From Guillardia theta CCMP2712 (lineage: Eukaryota; Cryptophyceae; Pyrenomonadales; Geminigeraceae), in NCBI RefSeq assembly GCF_000315625.1, contig NW_005434655.1, positions 68,622-105,622 of the forward strand: a stretch of DNA of 37,001 nt, read 5' to 3'. Positions 23,347 through 34,076 of this stretch are shown piece by piece; the first letter of the stretch is position 1; each line of letters starts with the position of its first letter. A program made the position numbers and the translations under genes. The notes below the pieces were generated by a model. That model had not been told where the DNA came from. It worked only from the letters and a program-made list of their open reading frames with translations, and did no database searches.

Positions 23347-26300
23347 TCAGCTGGAGGGAAAAAGAGGAACGAGTCGTGAATCCCACGTGCTATCGTCCTC
23401 GCTGACACTCCCTCTCATGTCTACAAGCTCCAATCGCTCCAGCGACTTGGCGGCTTGCAGAATATCAAAGGCTCCGACGCACCCGAACTTGTTGTCTGGA
23501 GGACGAGGTGAGAGGAGATAACGCGTGAAGGGAGCGATAGGATTATGGAATGTTAAGATGGGTGAAGCAAGCAAACATGAGCAAGTGATGATGAGAGTAG
23601 AAGGGAATAAAACAGCACTGTCATTACCTGTGAGAATCAGTTCCTCGAGAAACGAGAACCTCTGGATGATTTCTGCGACCACTTTAGCGCACCTCTTGTC
23701 GATACAAGTATTGCTCAAGTTGAGCTCCTTCAAAGAGTATCCAACAGCCGTGCAAGAAGATGAGGGAGAGGTTGATGACGACGACGAGCATCTTCCTGTG
23801 TCTACATCGGAGTGTTGAACACACAATCGCTCTTCTTCTTCGAGGCTCTTGAGCAGCATCGCGTATCCTGCCGCTCCCAGCTGGATCCCATTGAGATGAA
23901 GTGTGAGTAGAGGACAACTTTGTGGCCTCAGGAGAGCAACAGCGAGACCAGGAAGAAACCTGAAGAGGACGAGCTAAGAAATGAGGAAAACATACGAGGG
24001 TGCACGGAGCGATTCACTCACAAACATGACTTTGACGTCGGAAGAGCATCTCCTGTTATTCTGAGGTGCCTCACACGCATTTCCTGGCTGAGCATACGAC
24101 CGACCTTGTCAAAGTCCCCTGCTCGTTCACTGAAGTCTCAACCACTTGGCCGCCGTTCACAACGACTAAAGTTTCTCACCTGCCTCACAGTGGATATCCA
24201 AATCTTCATACACCCCTCGAGCTGCTCCAGATTGATCTCCACCCACAGAACCTCCTGACGATCTTGCACATCTCAATCCCAACAACGCGATGTCATCCAG
24301 ATTCCACCCATGCAGCGATAAAGAGGACAGGTTCCCATCGCAACAGAGAGGATGAAAGTGGCTGAGCGGGAAAGTTTCAAGTGGCTCAGACGTGCTATTA
24401 TAGTCGCTATCACTTCTCTGATGTGAGACGTTCAGCCTTTGAAGTGCTGTTGCGATGATTGTGACAGGTTGTGAACAATGATCGCTCTTCTTCAGAAAGC
24501 AACTCGACAGAGTCTCGAAGCAATCTCGATCGAGGAGGTAATTGGAAGAAAGATCTAAAGCCTGAAAGACAAAGATGCTCAAAAGATATCAATGTACGAA
24601 AAGTTTTGTCGTCACCGTAAGTGAAGCTGTAATTTCCGACAACAATAATCGAATCATAGACATTTCGTAGCAACCCAAATTGTTATCTGAAAGAGTCAAC
24701 GACTTGATTCCGTAGAGCTTCGCGGAAAAAAGAGACGCCGTGATAAACACGATACCATCAGCAATCTGATTGTCTGACAAATCCAATTCTTCCAGCAATG
24801 ACAACCTGCATGCACTTTCAGAATGTCATGATGGAAAAGATTGTTTTGTTTTTTATTGTCTCCATCCCCTCCTCTGCTCTGCTGTGATCTGCTTCTTGCT
24901 CTCGCTCACCTCGAAATGCCTTTGGAAAGTGCCTCTGCTCCGGCAACTCCGAGCCGCAAACTTACAATGCTCAGTTTGCGGAGATGCTTCAACGATGGCA
25001 TCGAAAGAATCTCTGAGATAGACAGACCAGGATCTTCACAGTCGCTGCTGATATGAGGAGGGAGTTGAGATGAGAGAGAGAGAGATGTAATATCTGTAGT
25101 TCTTTCGAAGAGAGCAAGAAAGGTTTCGTGCCCGTTCGCATCCAGGTGACATGTCTGTAGGTCCACCGCCTCCACCTCCCCTACTCGCATATTCCAGCGG
25201 GTTGCAAGCAACATGTCAAGGATAGCAGCTTCTGCTAGTTCAGCATGCTTCAAGGTGACTGTCGGGGTCCCTGGTGGAAGAGAAAAAGGGATACCGTTCA
25301 CTTCCTGTTGGGCTTGTGAGCTTTTGATCAGCAGGAAAAGGTCTTGACCTTCAAGTTATGGCAACCGGAGAGATGCTCTAGTATCAGGCTGCCGGTCTCG
25401 TAGCGCAATCTTTGGCAATAACGTCAATCTGTATGGAGCAAAAGGAGAGTGGGAGGAAGAAAGAAGTAGGACGGGGCGAGAACAAAGAAATAGTTTGAAA
25501 ACTATACGCACATGGGTAAGAAGAAAATGAACAAGACGGCAAGTAGGAAACATGCATGTAGGAAACATTGACTTAACTTTGAACTTATACGAGAAGAAGA
25601 GGAAGGGAGAGAGTAAGGGGAAGCGGGAAAGGAAGGAAGGAAGGAGGCCAAGTGGAGAAGAAGAAAGGGGAAGGGGGAGGATGGACCTGTTGAGACGAAG
25701 ATCCAAGATCTCGAGCAAGGGAAGCAACTTCAGTGAACAGTTCTCAGCTCTTCCATCTTTCCTTCCAACAGGGCAAAACCTCGAGTGCAGGCAAAAGAGA
25801 AATCGCTCCCGCATCTCCACACTTGTTTCCTAGAGATCTCTCATTTTCAATTCAATTCCTCCCCCCCTTCTCCCCATCTTCCCCATCGTGCATGTCCTAC
25901 TCACCTCTCAACATCAGCTGGGTCAGAGCCAAAGGTTGCACTTTGGATGCATCCATGATCGCCTGTGCAAAGTCGGACATGCTGGCACTTCCCAGTCTGT
26001 TGTCGGACAGGTCGAGGACTTGCAAGTTAGACACACTTCTTTGGCGATGCAGGGCATGAGGAAGCGGGCCAGGCTCAGCGCAGCTTTTTCGCACGAGCCA
26101 GCGTCGGAGGAGGAGGCAGAAATTCTCAAAATCCTGACGGCTCATGATTGCAGCATTCCTGGAGAGGTAAATCTCTCTCAGCTCATGGCTGTGGTCCAAA
26201 AACTGCAATCGAGCACTGAGATCAAACGAAAAGCATGCACGGTGAACTCACAGTGAGGAGGAGGCTGGTATCCCACGAGGTTCCTTCCCTGTACTCCACA

Positions 26301-27092
26301 CCCTTTCTCTCAAGCATGTCGACGTATCGCGACTCCTCTGCTCCTTTGTTCCCTCTACGCCTCGACAATCCCATCTCGCTGGGGTACCCTCTAGGGAGCT
26401 CGTTCTTGCGATAGGTGCTCATACCGTTCAGTCTTGCTACCCTGATCTTGTCCAGGTGTCCAGCAAGTTGCACGAGCAGGAGCGCAATGCTGCACTGGGA
26501 CAGAGCATGAGCTGTGCACACAAAGGCAGAGGAGGAGAGGAGGGGAGGGCTGAGGGGAGGGGTTGGACATGCTTACAGGTTCTTTGACTCCAACGTTCAA
26601 CGTCCTCCCATCCTGATCGAAAAGTTTGGCGAGGAGTCTGCTGTTGCTTGTTGGCTGGGACCCGAACTTGCTGTCCAGCACCCACACAAACTTGGGGATG
26701 TCGATCCGAATCTCTTTCACGTGCTGCAACACTCGGTGAAACCTGCCAAGCAGGAAGGAGTGATCTGACCAGCACGATAGAGGATTTCTTAGTCATAGAT
26801 CACCTCCTGCATACACACATTCCCATCATGACTCTTTCTGGGGCGTTGCTGAAGATCGCTATGATCCCCTGTAAGGAAAAAAGAACGTTTCATGTCCCAA
26901 GTACTCACCCTAGTTCCTTACCACCCCATCTTCCTCTCCTCCTCTCCTCCTCTCCTCCTCTCCTCCTCTCCTCCTCTCCTTCCTCTCCCTCCAGACTTCT
27001 CTGCATGTGCCTCCCTCTCAACATGACAACAGCCTCTCCTTCCCGCCATCGCCTCTCGTCACCTCGTCAAGAACCACCAAGAGCCCCGCCAT
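23347..27092 (-). CDS. F-box-like leucine-rich-repeat protein, multi-exon
   Basis: LRR protein of ribonuclease-inhibitor type, probably an F-box/LRR (FBXL-like) substrate receptor. Resolved 5' exons: 27092-27063, 26868-26804, 26742-26577, 26494-26252, 26202-25905, all with GT-AG ends and matching phases. The start reads MAGLLVVLDEGIIAIFSNAP then MMGMCVCRRFHRVLQHV, which has F-box-like spacing. LRR motifs follow in many exons: LQVLDLSDNRLGSASMSDF, LLPLLEILDLRLNR (near 25700), LILEHLSGCHNL (near 25380), LKHLRKLSIVSLRLGVAGAE (near 24930), LEELDLSDNQIADG (near 24780), QALDLSSNYLLDRDCF (near 24555), HLRITGDAL (near 24060), LLTLHLNGIQLGAAGYAML (near 23890), LKELNLSNTCIDKRCAKVV (near 23715), SLERLELVDMRG (near 23430). 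About 14 repeats would give a solenoid. The downstream exon edges between 25904 and 23820 are only approximate. Last stop at 23347-23349. Confidence 0.78.
26935..26990 (-). repeat. Intronic (CCTCTCCT)n octamer array
   Basis: Plus-strand octamers of CCTCTCCT in the first intron (26869-27062) of the LRR gene; the sense strand is purine-rich here. Confidence 0.85.
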
Positions 27093-27587
27093 GTCTTCCA
27101 CAAACTTGCGACCGAACTCAGGTCATCCAAAAACTTCGCCGGGTCCCGGTCCGAACTTGGAACTGGCGGCCCTGGGCACTGGCAAGCGGCCGGGCCCGGC
27201 TCATCGGACCCAGAACTTCGGTTGTCGCCGATGAACGTCTAAAGCCTAGGGAAAATTCTCTATGTTACGGTTTCCCGATCAACTTTAAACAACTTCACGC
27301 CCATGTCGGAGATAATGTAGCATCCCCGCCGACTCCGGGCAGGCGAAACTGCAGTGCGGCGAGCGGCGCCGTGACCGTCCGATCCGACAGTATTCACTGG
27401 AATGATCTTTTATTCAGTACTTGCTATTTACATTCATCAAGCTAGGAATTACAGCGACTCATTCTGAATGAAATCTCAACAAACCTTGTGCACCATTGGC
27501 AACATCGTGCCGCACACTGCGACTGAGACCACACAGACCTCACTCACTGTGACACTTACGCGACCAGGCTGCCGGGAGGTAGCAAAA
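27093..27587. other. Intergenic, GC-rich island
   Basis: Upstream of the LRR gene and downstream of the minus-strand AOX copy. About 27130-27230 and 27325-27395 are GC-rich (GGTCCCGGTCCG, CGGCCGGGCCCGGC), flanked by AT-rich DNA near 27400-27450. No gene seen. Confidence 0.5.
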
Positions 27588-28586
27588 TTAAGCCTTGCCG
27601 GCCTCGATCTTGCTGCTCTGCTGTGCTGCCTGCGCGTGCTCCAGCACGTACGGATTCGTCTCGTCTACCTTCAGCCCTGACAGCGTGTGGTTCACGTCCC
27701 GATGGCATGCCTCGTCCGCTCGCACCGCCAGCATCAAGTCTCTCATGGTCGCCTCCGGCTTGAGGTGCCAGTAGTCGATGGCGATCTGAGGGGCGGCCTG
27801 CGTCTTCCAGTGTCCCAGGCGCCCGTCGTCGATCGCGTTGATGATGTCCGTGTAGGTCTTCACCGCCTCCTCCTCGAGGTACCCCACGAACCGATGGCAG
27901 AACCGCGGGCTCACCAGGTAGCACAGGAAGAAGACGTTCATGAACACTCCCTGCGTCCCTACGACCGCTGCGCGGAAGAGAGGCCCCGGCCTGCGGAGCT
28001 TGACAAACGTCAGCAAGTGCATGCGCTCGTTCTCCGCCTCCTCCAGCAGCGTGTGGATCCACCCGTGATCACGGTCCATGATGCGCAGGGAGCGCAGGTG
28101 ACGAAGCATGCCCGCCGTCATGCCGGGCACTCCCGCGACGGTCTCGAGGAAGCAGATGCGGTTGATGACCTTGCCCTCCGTGAGGTTGCCGAAGCGATAC
28201 CCAGAGAAAGTGTCGAAAGACCACCGCGCTGCCTTCACCGCAGCAAGCGCCACACGGTCGACCATGTCCTCGGGTTTCTTGTGGGTCTTCTTGATGCTGT
28301 TGACCTCCTCCTCGGTCCAGACGGAGTGCTGCATGGGGTTGGCCCAGACCTCCTTGTCGGACACGGCCACCTTGGAGACGCCGAGGGGATGGACGTTGGT
28401 AGAGGTCTTGAAGTGGACCATGTCATGGACGATGGTGGGGTCTTCCCTGGGGGGACCTCCACGGGCGGAGGCGAGGAGGCGCTTGAAGGCGAGGGTGTTG
28501 ATAGCGGAGGCAGAGGAGGAGGAGGCGACAAGAGAGCGGATGGGGAGGGCGGAGAGCCTCGTCGCAGAACGAAGGAGGGGGAGCAT
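27588..28586 (-). CDS. AOX: Mitochondrial alternative oxidase, copy A
   Basis: Ubiquinol oxidase of the inner mitochondrial membrane: oxidises ubiquinol and reduces oxygen to water without proton pumping, bypassing complexes III and IV. Intronless, 332 aa, ATG 28586 to TAA 27588. The Arg/Ser-rich first 45 residues with almost no acids (MLPLLRSATRLSALPIRSLV) look like a mitochondrial presequence. All di-iron ligands are present by spacing: E148 (FLETVAG), E187 and H190 (AENERMHLLTF), E238 (LEEEAVKTYT), E292 and H295 (RADEACHRDVNH). Cys294 replaces the His often found beside the last ligand in plants; fungi and protists vary there. The protein is identical to copy B. A TATTTATAA-like box lies about 40-50 nt upstream of the ATG on this strand. 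Confidence 0.97.
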   Translation of the reverse strand: MLPLLRSATRLSALPIRSLVASSSSASAINTLAFKRLLASARGGPPREDPTIVHDMVHFKTSTNVHPLGVSKVAVSDKEVWANPMQHSVWTEEEVNSIKKTHKKPEDMVDRVALAAVKAARWSFDTFSGYRFGNLTEGKVINRICFLETVAGVPGMTAGMLRHLRSLRIMDRDHGWIHTLLEEAENERMHLLTFVKLRRPGPLFRAAVVGTQGVFMNVFFLCYLVSPRFCHRFVGYLEEEAVKTYTDIINAIDDGRLGHWKTQAAPQIAIDYWHLKPEATMRDLMLAVRADEACHRDVNHTLSGLKVDETNPYVLEHAQAAQQSSKIEAGKA

Positions 28587-29834
28587 GTTCTATCAGTGAG
28601 ACAAACGTTGTCGGAGGGGTTATAAATACACCGACTTCCCGACCCCCACCCATCCAATTTTCCAGTCCCACTACATGTACCCTTTGCTCCATACTTTATC
28701 AATTTCACTACCCTATTTTGATAACCCCTACCCCCTTTATTCCATCATTCACATTGGAATGAGTCAGGGCACTGATACCCACCTCATTGACCCCCACCCT
28801 TTAAATACATAGGGAACCCTACCCTTCATTACACCACCCCCAATGGGAAAGCCAAACAGGCACTTTCCATGTCCAACTCGGAGACCCCCACAAAAGCTTA
28901 CCCACCCCCATCGATACATACCCCCGAAAACTAAAATCTAGCATTTGAATTTCCGTCACAATTTGGAATAATGACTGGTCCTATAACAAATTTGATGACC
29001 CCCACCCACTTCGGAGAACCCTACCCCTGAACAAGGATTCTTTGACTCATACAGCATCCCTGTCAGTGACCTGCTATGATCGACTGCACGAGCACTACCC
29101 TACCCACTACCCCTCCTATGTCTCTGACCCTACCCTAATGTTTTCGCAGGATTTCCTACCACCAGGTCGGGTTCTCGTCCCCGAAGTCCCAAACACTGAG
29201 AAATCTCAGGGTGGTAACCCCTACCCATTCGAAACAGCAGAAAGGTACCGGTGATAGTAACGTGATTGTCACTGACCAGATACGTTTCGCGTCCGTTCCT
29301 TGCGTCCTGAGGGCAAGGGGGTATACCCCTACCTACCTTTTTACTTCAAATACTTGGGTAGCAAATCCAGGATGGGTGGAGGTCAGCAAGGCAAGGGTGT
29401 GTAGCTGTCAGCCCGATTACGGTGGGGTCATTTGTCCTACCCACCATGGGAATCGAGGAAAGTTGTTTGATATTTGAGGGGTCTAAGGATACACCGGTGG
29501 TATTGATCACCCCTACAATAAAACTTGGATAAGTATTTATGCACCACGGGTGTTATTTCCCTTGGACGGGAGGGTTTCACATCACCGGTACTTTGAGGGG
29601 GTAGAGCAGGGGTACTTCATGACCGGCTTTATCCCAAAAAAAAATCCCAAGCTCTCTTGGCTGAGATACCCTAATCTCGGTCAGCATACTACAAAGTACC
29701 CGGTACTAGCCTGAGGATATGGCAGAGAAATACACCGGTGCAAAAAGGACCCACCCATGATGCTCCTAGTCCCCCCGCCCCCCTGTCGGAGCAAGTAAAA
29801 GTTGCGAGAAAGAAAACCAACGCTTCACTCGACC
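28587..29834. promoter_or_regulatory. Shared 1.25-kb divergent promoter region of the two AOX genes
   Basis: Head-to-head spacer without a convincing ORF. It holds repeated CCCTACCC-type words: about 28725-28735, 28816-28824, 29019-29027, 29097-29110, 29128-29136, 29217-29226, plus CCCCCACCC variants near 28650, 28790 and 29000. A TATA-like element for copy A lies near 28619-28629. AAATACACCG occurs near both ends (about 28624 and 29728). Promoter function is inferred from position. Confidence 0.5.
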
Positions 29835-30833
29835 ATGCTCCCCCTCCTTCGTTCTGCGACGAGGCTCTCCGCCCTCCCCATCCGCTCTCTTGTCGCCTCC
29901 TCCTCCTCTGCCTCCGCTATCAACACCCTCGCCTTCAAGCGCCTCCTCGCCTCCGCCCGTGGAGGTCCCCCCAGGGAAGACCCCACCATCGTCCATGACA
30001 TGGTCCACTTCAAGACCTCTACCAACGTCCATCCCCTCGGCGTCTCCAAGGTGGCCGTGTCCGACAAGGAGGTCTGGGCCAACCCCATGCAGCACTCCGT
30101 CTGGACCGAGGAGGAGGTCAACAGCATCAAGAAGACCCACAAGAAACCCGAGGACATGGTCGACCGTGTGGCGCTTGCTGCGGTGAAGGCAGCGCGGTGG
30201 TCTTTCGACACTTTCTCTGGGTATCGCTTCGGCAACCTCACGGAGGGCAAGGTCATCAACCGCATCTGCTTCCTCGAGACCGTCGCGGGAGTGCCCGGCA
30301 TGACGGCGGGCATGCTTCGTCACCTGCGCTCCCTGCGCATCATGGACCGTGATCACGGGTGGATCCACACGCTGCTGGAGGAGGCGGAGAACGAGCGCAT
30401 GCACTTGCTGACGTTTGTCAAGCTCCGCAGGCCGGGGCCTCTCTTCCGCGCAGCGGTCGTAGGGACGCAGGGAGTGTTCATGAACGTCTTCTTCCTGTGC
30501 TACCTGGTGAGCCCGCGGTTCTGCCATCGGTTCGTGGGGTACCTCGAGGAGGAGGCGGTGAAGACCTACACGGACATCATCAACGCGATCGACGACGGGC
30601 GCCTGGGACACTGGAAGACGCAGGCCGCCCCTCAGATCGCCATCGACTACTGGCACCTCAAGCCGGAGGCGACCATGAGAGACTTGATGCTGGCGGTGCG
30701 AGCGGACGAGGCATGCCATCGGGACGTGAACCACACGCTGTCAGGGCTGAAGGTAGACGAGACGAATCCGTACGTGCTGGAGCACGCGCAGGCAGCACAG
30801 CAGAGCAGCAAGATCGAGGCCGGCAAGGCTTAA
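29835..30833 (+). CDS. AOX: Mitochondrial alternative oxidase, copy B
   Basis: Second alternative oxidase gene, 332 aa, intronless, with the same protein and the same coding nucleotides as copy A wherever compared. The in-frame ATG at 29802 would add 11 residues (MRERKPTLHST), but the shared start at 29835 is preferred because identity with copy A begins there and the presequence starts cleanly with MLPLLRSATR. All six di-iron ligands are intact, so both copies should be active. It is transcribed away from copy A. The flanks differ from copy A on both sides, so the two genes could be regulated differently while encoding the same enzyme. Confidence 0.97.
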   Translation: MLPLLRSATRLSALPIRSLVASSSSASAINTLAFKRLLASARGGPPREDPTIVHDMVHFKTSTNVHPLGVSKVAVSDKEVWANPMQHSVWTEEEVNSIKKTHKKPEDMVDRVALAAVKAARWSFDTFSGYRFGNLTEGKVINRICFLETVAGVPGMTAGMLRHLRSLRIMDRDHGWIHTLLEEAENERMHLLTFVKLRRPGPLFRAAVVGTQGVFMNVFFLCYLVSPRFCHRFVGYLEEEAVKTYTDIINAIDDGRLGHWKTQAAPQIAIDYWHLKPEATMRDLMLAVRADEACHRDVNHTLSGLKVDETNPYVLEHAQAAQQSSKIEAGKA

Positions 30834-32215
30834 ACAGTCGAAGGATTTGATCATCTCCGGGACTGAATTTCACGTGTGAACTGCAATGAGGAGACAAGGA
30901 TTCCTCATCAAGGATTCTTCATTACTTTAAATCTCAATCAGCGGCCGTTTTCTGACCAACAGTTACCGTCAGACGGCGAGAGTCGAACCCGGTGACCGGC
31001 GTACGGTCACGGTTCAACGGTTGACGGCGTTTGTTGAACTGTGGCGGCCGGCACAATTTTTGTTGCTGCTATCAATATTTTTTTAATGTACTAGTTATTT
31101 TGCCCAGACTGCTATTTGACATCTTTCAGTGTTTACAGTTACTGTCAGTTTTCAATAAATTTCAGAAAAATGATCACCAGTCATCTGACCCGTGATTGGC
31201 ACCTCACTGGCGGGCTCCGCCGAGGCTCCGACTCCGACGAGTCCCGAGTCAGTGCGGCGGATCCTGCGCACGCGGCGCCGCGGCCCGGCCCGCCGTGGGT
31301 TGTGACTCAGTGACGGGCCTAGGCCGGGCCGCGCCATGCCGCACTCATCAATCAGCCTCCGATCACGGCCCGGCAGCCCGGCAGCCCGGGCCAGCCTAGT
31401 CCGGCGACCAGACCAGAACTCGGAATCCGCCACCGGCGGACCGTCCGGCGCGGTCGGCAGTGTGAGGGGATGAGGCGCAAGCTGTGTCCATTGTCTACCC
31501 CCTCTTTAGGCTGTTATTCGAGGGGTAAGTGTGCTTGAGTGATAAACCATGGGTAGGGGTGTAGTCGTACATGGAAAGCAGGGGTACTCTAGAACTTCAA
31601 GGTAGGGTAAGTGTTCTTAGTACCCCTAATTCTAAAGGTATTTCTATGGGGTACAATTAGGAAATTTGAGATGAATATCACTGGTGGGTAGGTAGGGTGA
31701 TGGGGTGGTGTATTTGTGGGGGTAGTATGTGATATGTCGCAAGGCAGTAGCGAGAGAGGGAATGTGAGGAGAGGAAAATATGGGGACAAGGATGAGAGGG
31801 AGGAAGGCAGGAGCAGGCGATGCAGGTATACATGCAGGTTTACATGTAGATACACGTGTAGATACAGGAGCAGCAGGTACAATGAAAATAGAATCATTGA
31901 TCGAGCGAGGTTTGCAGAAAGCAGACACGAGAAGTTCTGGAAGTGGAGAACAACTGCAGATGTCGATTTTACGGGATAAGAAGGAAATGGAAATGAAATA
32001 ACGATAGTGGTATTAATTTGGTTACGGAGAATTCGCATGAGAAAACGAGATTGCAGCCCGAGATCCCTGTCATACTCTCTAAGAATCCATCAAATCTGCT
32101 TACATTGTCAGCATTTATGTGAAGAGTGAAGTTGAAAACTGTAACAGCACATGCTGGCTATTTGCTAGAACACCTGATACTTGCAATCCTTCTGATCTGG
32201 TTTCACGTGCAGGTG
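30834..32215. other. Intergenic region upstream of E3BP-like gene
   Basis: About 30950-31060 and 31190-31460 are GC-rich islands (CGGCGCCGCGGCCCGGCCC-like words). About 31490-31730 has GGGTAGGG-type words (31551-31560, 31601-31609, 31686-31699), the reverse complement of the motif upstream of AOX. A short 12-bp tandem repeat (ACATGTAGATAC-like units) lies near 31826-31872. TTTCACGTGCAG near 32202-32213 is acceptor-like, so an upstream noncoding or short exon is possible. No gene seen. Confidence 0.5.
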
Positions 32216-33889
32216 ATGTGGCGCAAAAAAGTGGTCGGGCAACTTCCATGCCGACTTTTCTCCGCGGTTGCTGCCCCACCAGGGGTGGTGATCTCACCTG
32301 CAGCTGGGTTTCTGCTCAAGAACAACCCCTCACTCTCAATCAATGAGCTGTCCTCGAAGGCTGCATCCCGCTCCCCTGCTGGCCATCCGATCATTACCAA
32401 GGTCGACTCCTTATGCTTCACAGGATAAATTTCTGATGTCTTGCTGTACTTTCAGGCTGATGTTCTTGCTGCCTTGGGACTTGTTCCATACTCCTCCCTA
32501 GCGCCTTTGAGGAGTGCTCAGCCAGCGGCTCCCCCTCCTCCATCCCCTACCCCTCAAGCAGCACCCTCTCCCTCGAAGCCTGCACCAGCGGCTGAAGCTG
32601 CCGTGAAGGAGGAGAAACCTGTAGATTCCACTCCTGTTCGGCGCAGCCTTGTATTCAAAACGCACAGAACGCATGAGGATGTCCCAGTGTCTCAGGCATG
32701 TGACTTGGCTGCGAGGTTTGTGAGATTATCTAACGGTACACAGATGCGAAAGATCATTGCAAAGAGGCTGCTCGAATCCAAGCTCAACCTTCCACACTCG
32801 TACATGTAGGCGGTCGAGTGTGGAGCAAGAACAAGGATTGTGAAGTATTCATGCAGGACGGTGGAGGTGGAGATGGACAACTTGCTGGAGCTGCGCAAGA
32901 AATTTAATGACAAGAATGGCTCGAAAGTAGGGGCAGAGGAGCAGTTGTTAGGGTTTTGTTGATGCATGTGCAGGTTTCTGTCAACGATTTCGTGATCAAA
33001 GCTGTTGCGAGCGCCCTGAGAAGCGTCCCCGAGGCTAACGCGTAAGTCTGCTTTCTTGGTCCTTTTCTCCGCCCGACAGAAATGGGAACAGGTATTGGAC
33101 TGAAGACAGCATCAAGTTCAACCAGAGCGTCGATGTTTCTTTTGCTGGTGTGTAAAGCCTCTATTTCGATGGTGAAGACCTTCTGACTCCTTCTCAGCTG
33201 CCACTCCAGCTGGGCTCATCACCCCAGTCATCCGAGATGCAGACAAGAAGCCGATATTGAAGGTCGAGATCAACTGCCCCATCCTTGCTATGGAAACTCA
33301 CGGCTCCGCAGGTCTCTGCTGAAGCCAAGGACATGGCGGTGAATTCCAGCAAGTGGAGTTCAATTGCTGTTCAGTGATCGTTGTTGGCTGCAGGCGAGGG
33401 CCCGGGGGAACAAGCTCATGCCCGAAGAGTTCACCGGAGGATGCACTTCTGTGAGCCACGGCTCGTCTCATCAAGCATTCTTCTGACTCCTCCCTCAGGT
33501 GTCGAATCTGGGGATGTATGACATCACAGAGTTCATCGCTGTGTTGAATCCTCCTCAGGTGCTCACAATGATTCTCATGGTGAATCCCTCATTGTCTGCC
33601 TCAGTCCACTATTTTTGCCGTTGGGAGCACCACACCGAAGCTTGTGCCATCTGAGAAAGGAGGTGAAGACAAGGCTGTGTTCCACCTCCCGGTGACAAAG
33701 TTGCAATAGGACTGAAGACCAAGAATGTCATGAAGGTCAGCCTGACCCACGATGGGCGAGTGGTGGATGGAGCGCTTGCGGAGAAGCTTTGCTCAATCTT
33801 CAAGGTGAGGGTGTAGGATGTGAGTTCTCGCCTATAGTGATGTCTGATTGCAGGAGGCGATTGAAAGCCCGGCAATGATGTTCATGTGA
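32216..33889 (+). CDS. 2-oxoacid dehydrogenase E2/E3BP-like subunit (PDHX-like), multi-exon
   Basis: Resembles the E3-binding protein of the mitochondrial pyruvate dehydrogenase complex. Exons: 32216-32401, 32456-32695, 32744-32805, 32857-32926, 32974-33041, 33080-33147, 33198-33262, 33312-33338, 33394-33450, 33499-33558, 33605-33804 (containing a frame break near 33670-33710) and 33854-33889; about 366 aa. MWRKKVVGQLPCRLFSAVAA looks like a presequence. A peripheral-subunit-binding domain follows (SPAAGFLLKNNPSLSINEL to HPIITKADVLAALG), then a Pro/Ala linker and the catalytic-type core (MRKIIAKRLLESKLNLPHSY, ATPAGLITPVIRDADKK, SNLGMYDITEFIAVLNPPQ). No lipoyl domain is seen upstream. The usual active-site DHRVVDGA reads DGRVVDGA, so the catalytic His is replaced by Gly, as expected for a structural E3BP. 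Either a 38-nt intron (33669-33706) or a frameshift joins the last long exon. The segment 32696-32743 is an in-frame GC-AG intron or a 16-residue insert. Confidence 0.85.
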
Positions 33890-34076
33890 AATCGTTGTGA
33901 ATGCAGCTTCCCTAATCCATCAGCGGTTGTGCTTTCGATCAGTAAACTGGCCGAGTTTTGTTGCTTCAACTTTCTCATGATTTGGACCCATGGATTCGTC
34001 TGCGTGACAACGCTTGTTCCCTCAATTTCATATGTATTCATTTATCTCCTCATGATGTAGAAAACAAAATGAACAC

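Larger units (their letters stand above)
27587..30833. repeat. Perfect 1-kb inverted repeat limited to the AOX coding sequence
   Basis: The arms are 28587-27588 (minus) and 29834-30833 (plus). In every segment I compared the arms are identical. Identity starts at the C just before ATG (AAC-ATG against ACC-ATG) and stops at the TAA (TAA-TTTTGC against TAA-ACAGTC). The spacer 28588-29833 and the outer flanks show no similarity. Confidence 0.9.

Noticed and set aside
27687-28625. 312-codon ORF antisense to AOX copy A, and its twin 29766-30734
   Set aside because: It is the reverse-strand shadow of the conserved AOX gene and recurs only because the two copies are identical.
32126-32215. N-terminal extension MKLKTV... 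of the E3BP-like protein with a membrane segment
   Set aside because: In frame, but an acceptor-like TTTCACGTGCAG lies just before ATG 32216, where a normal mitochondrial presequence begins. Kept only as a possibility.
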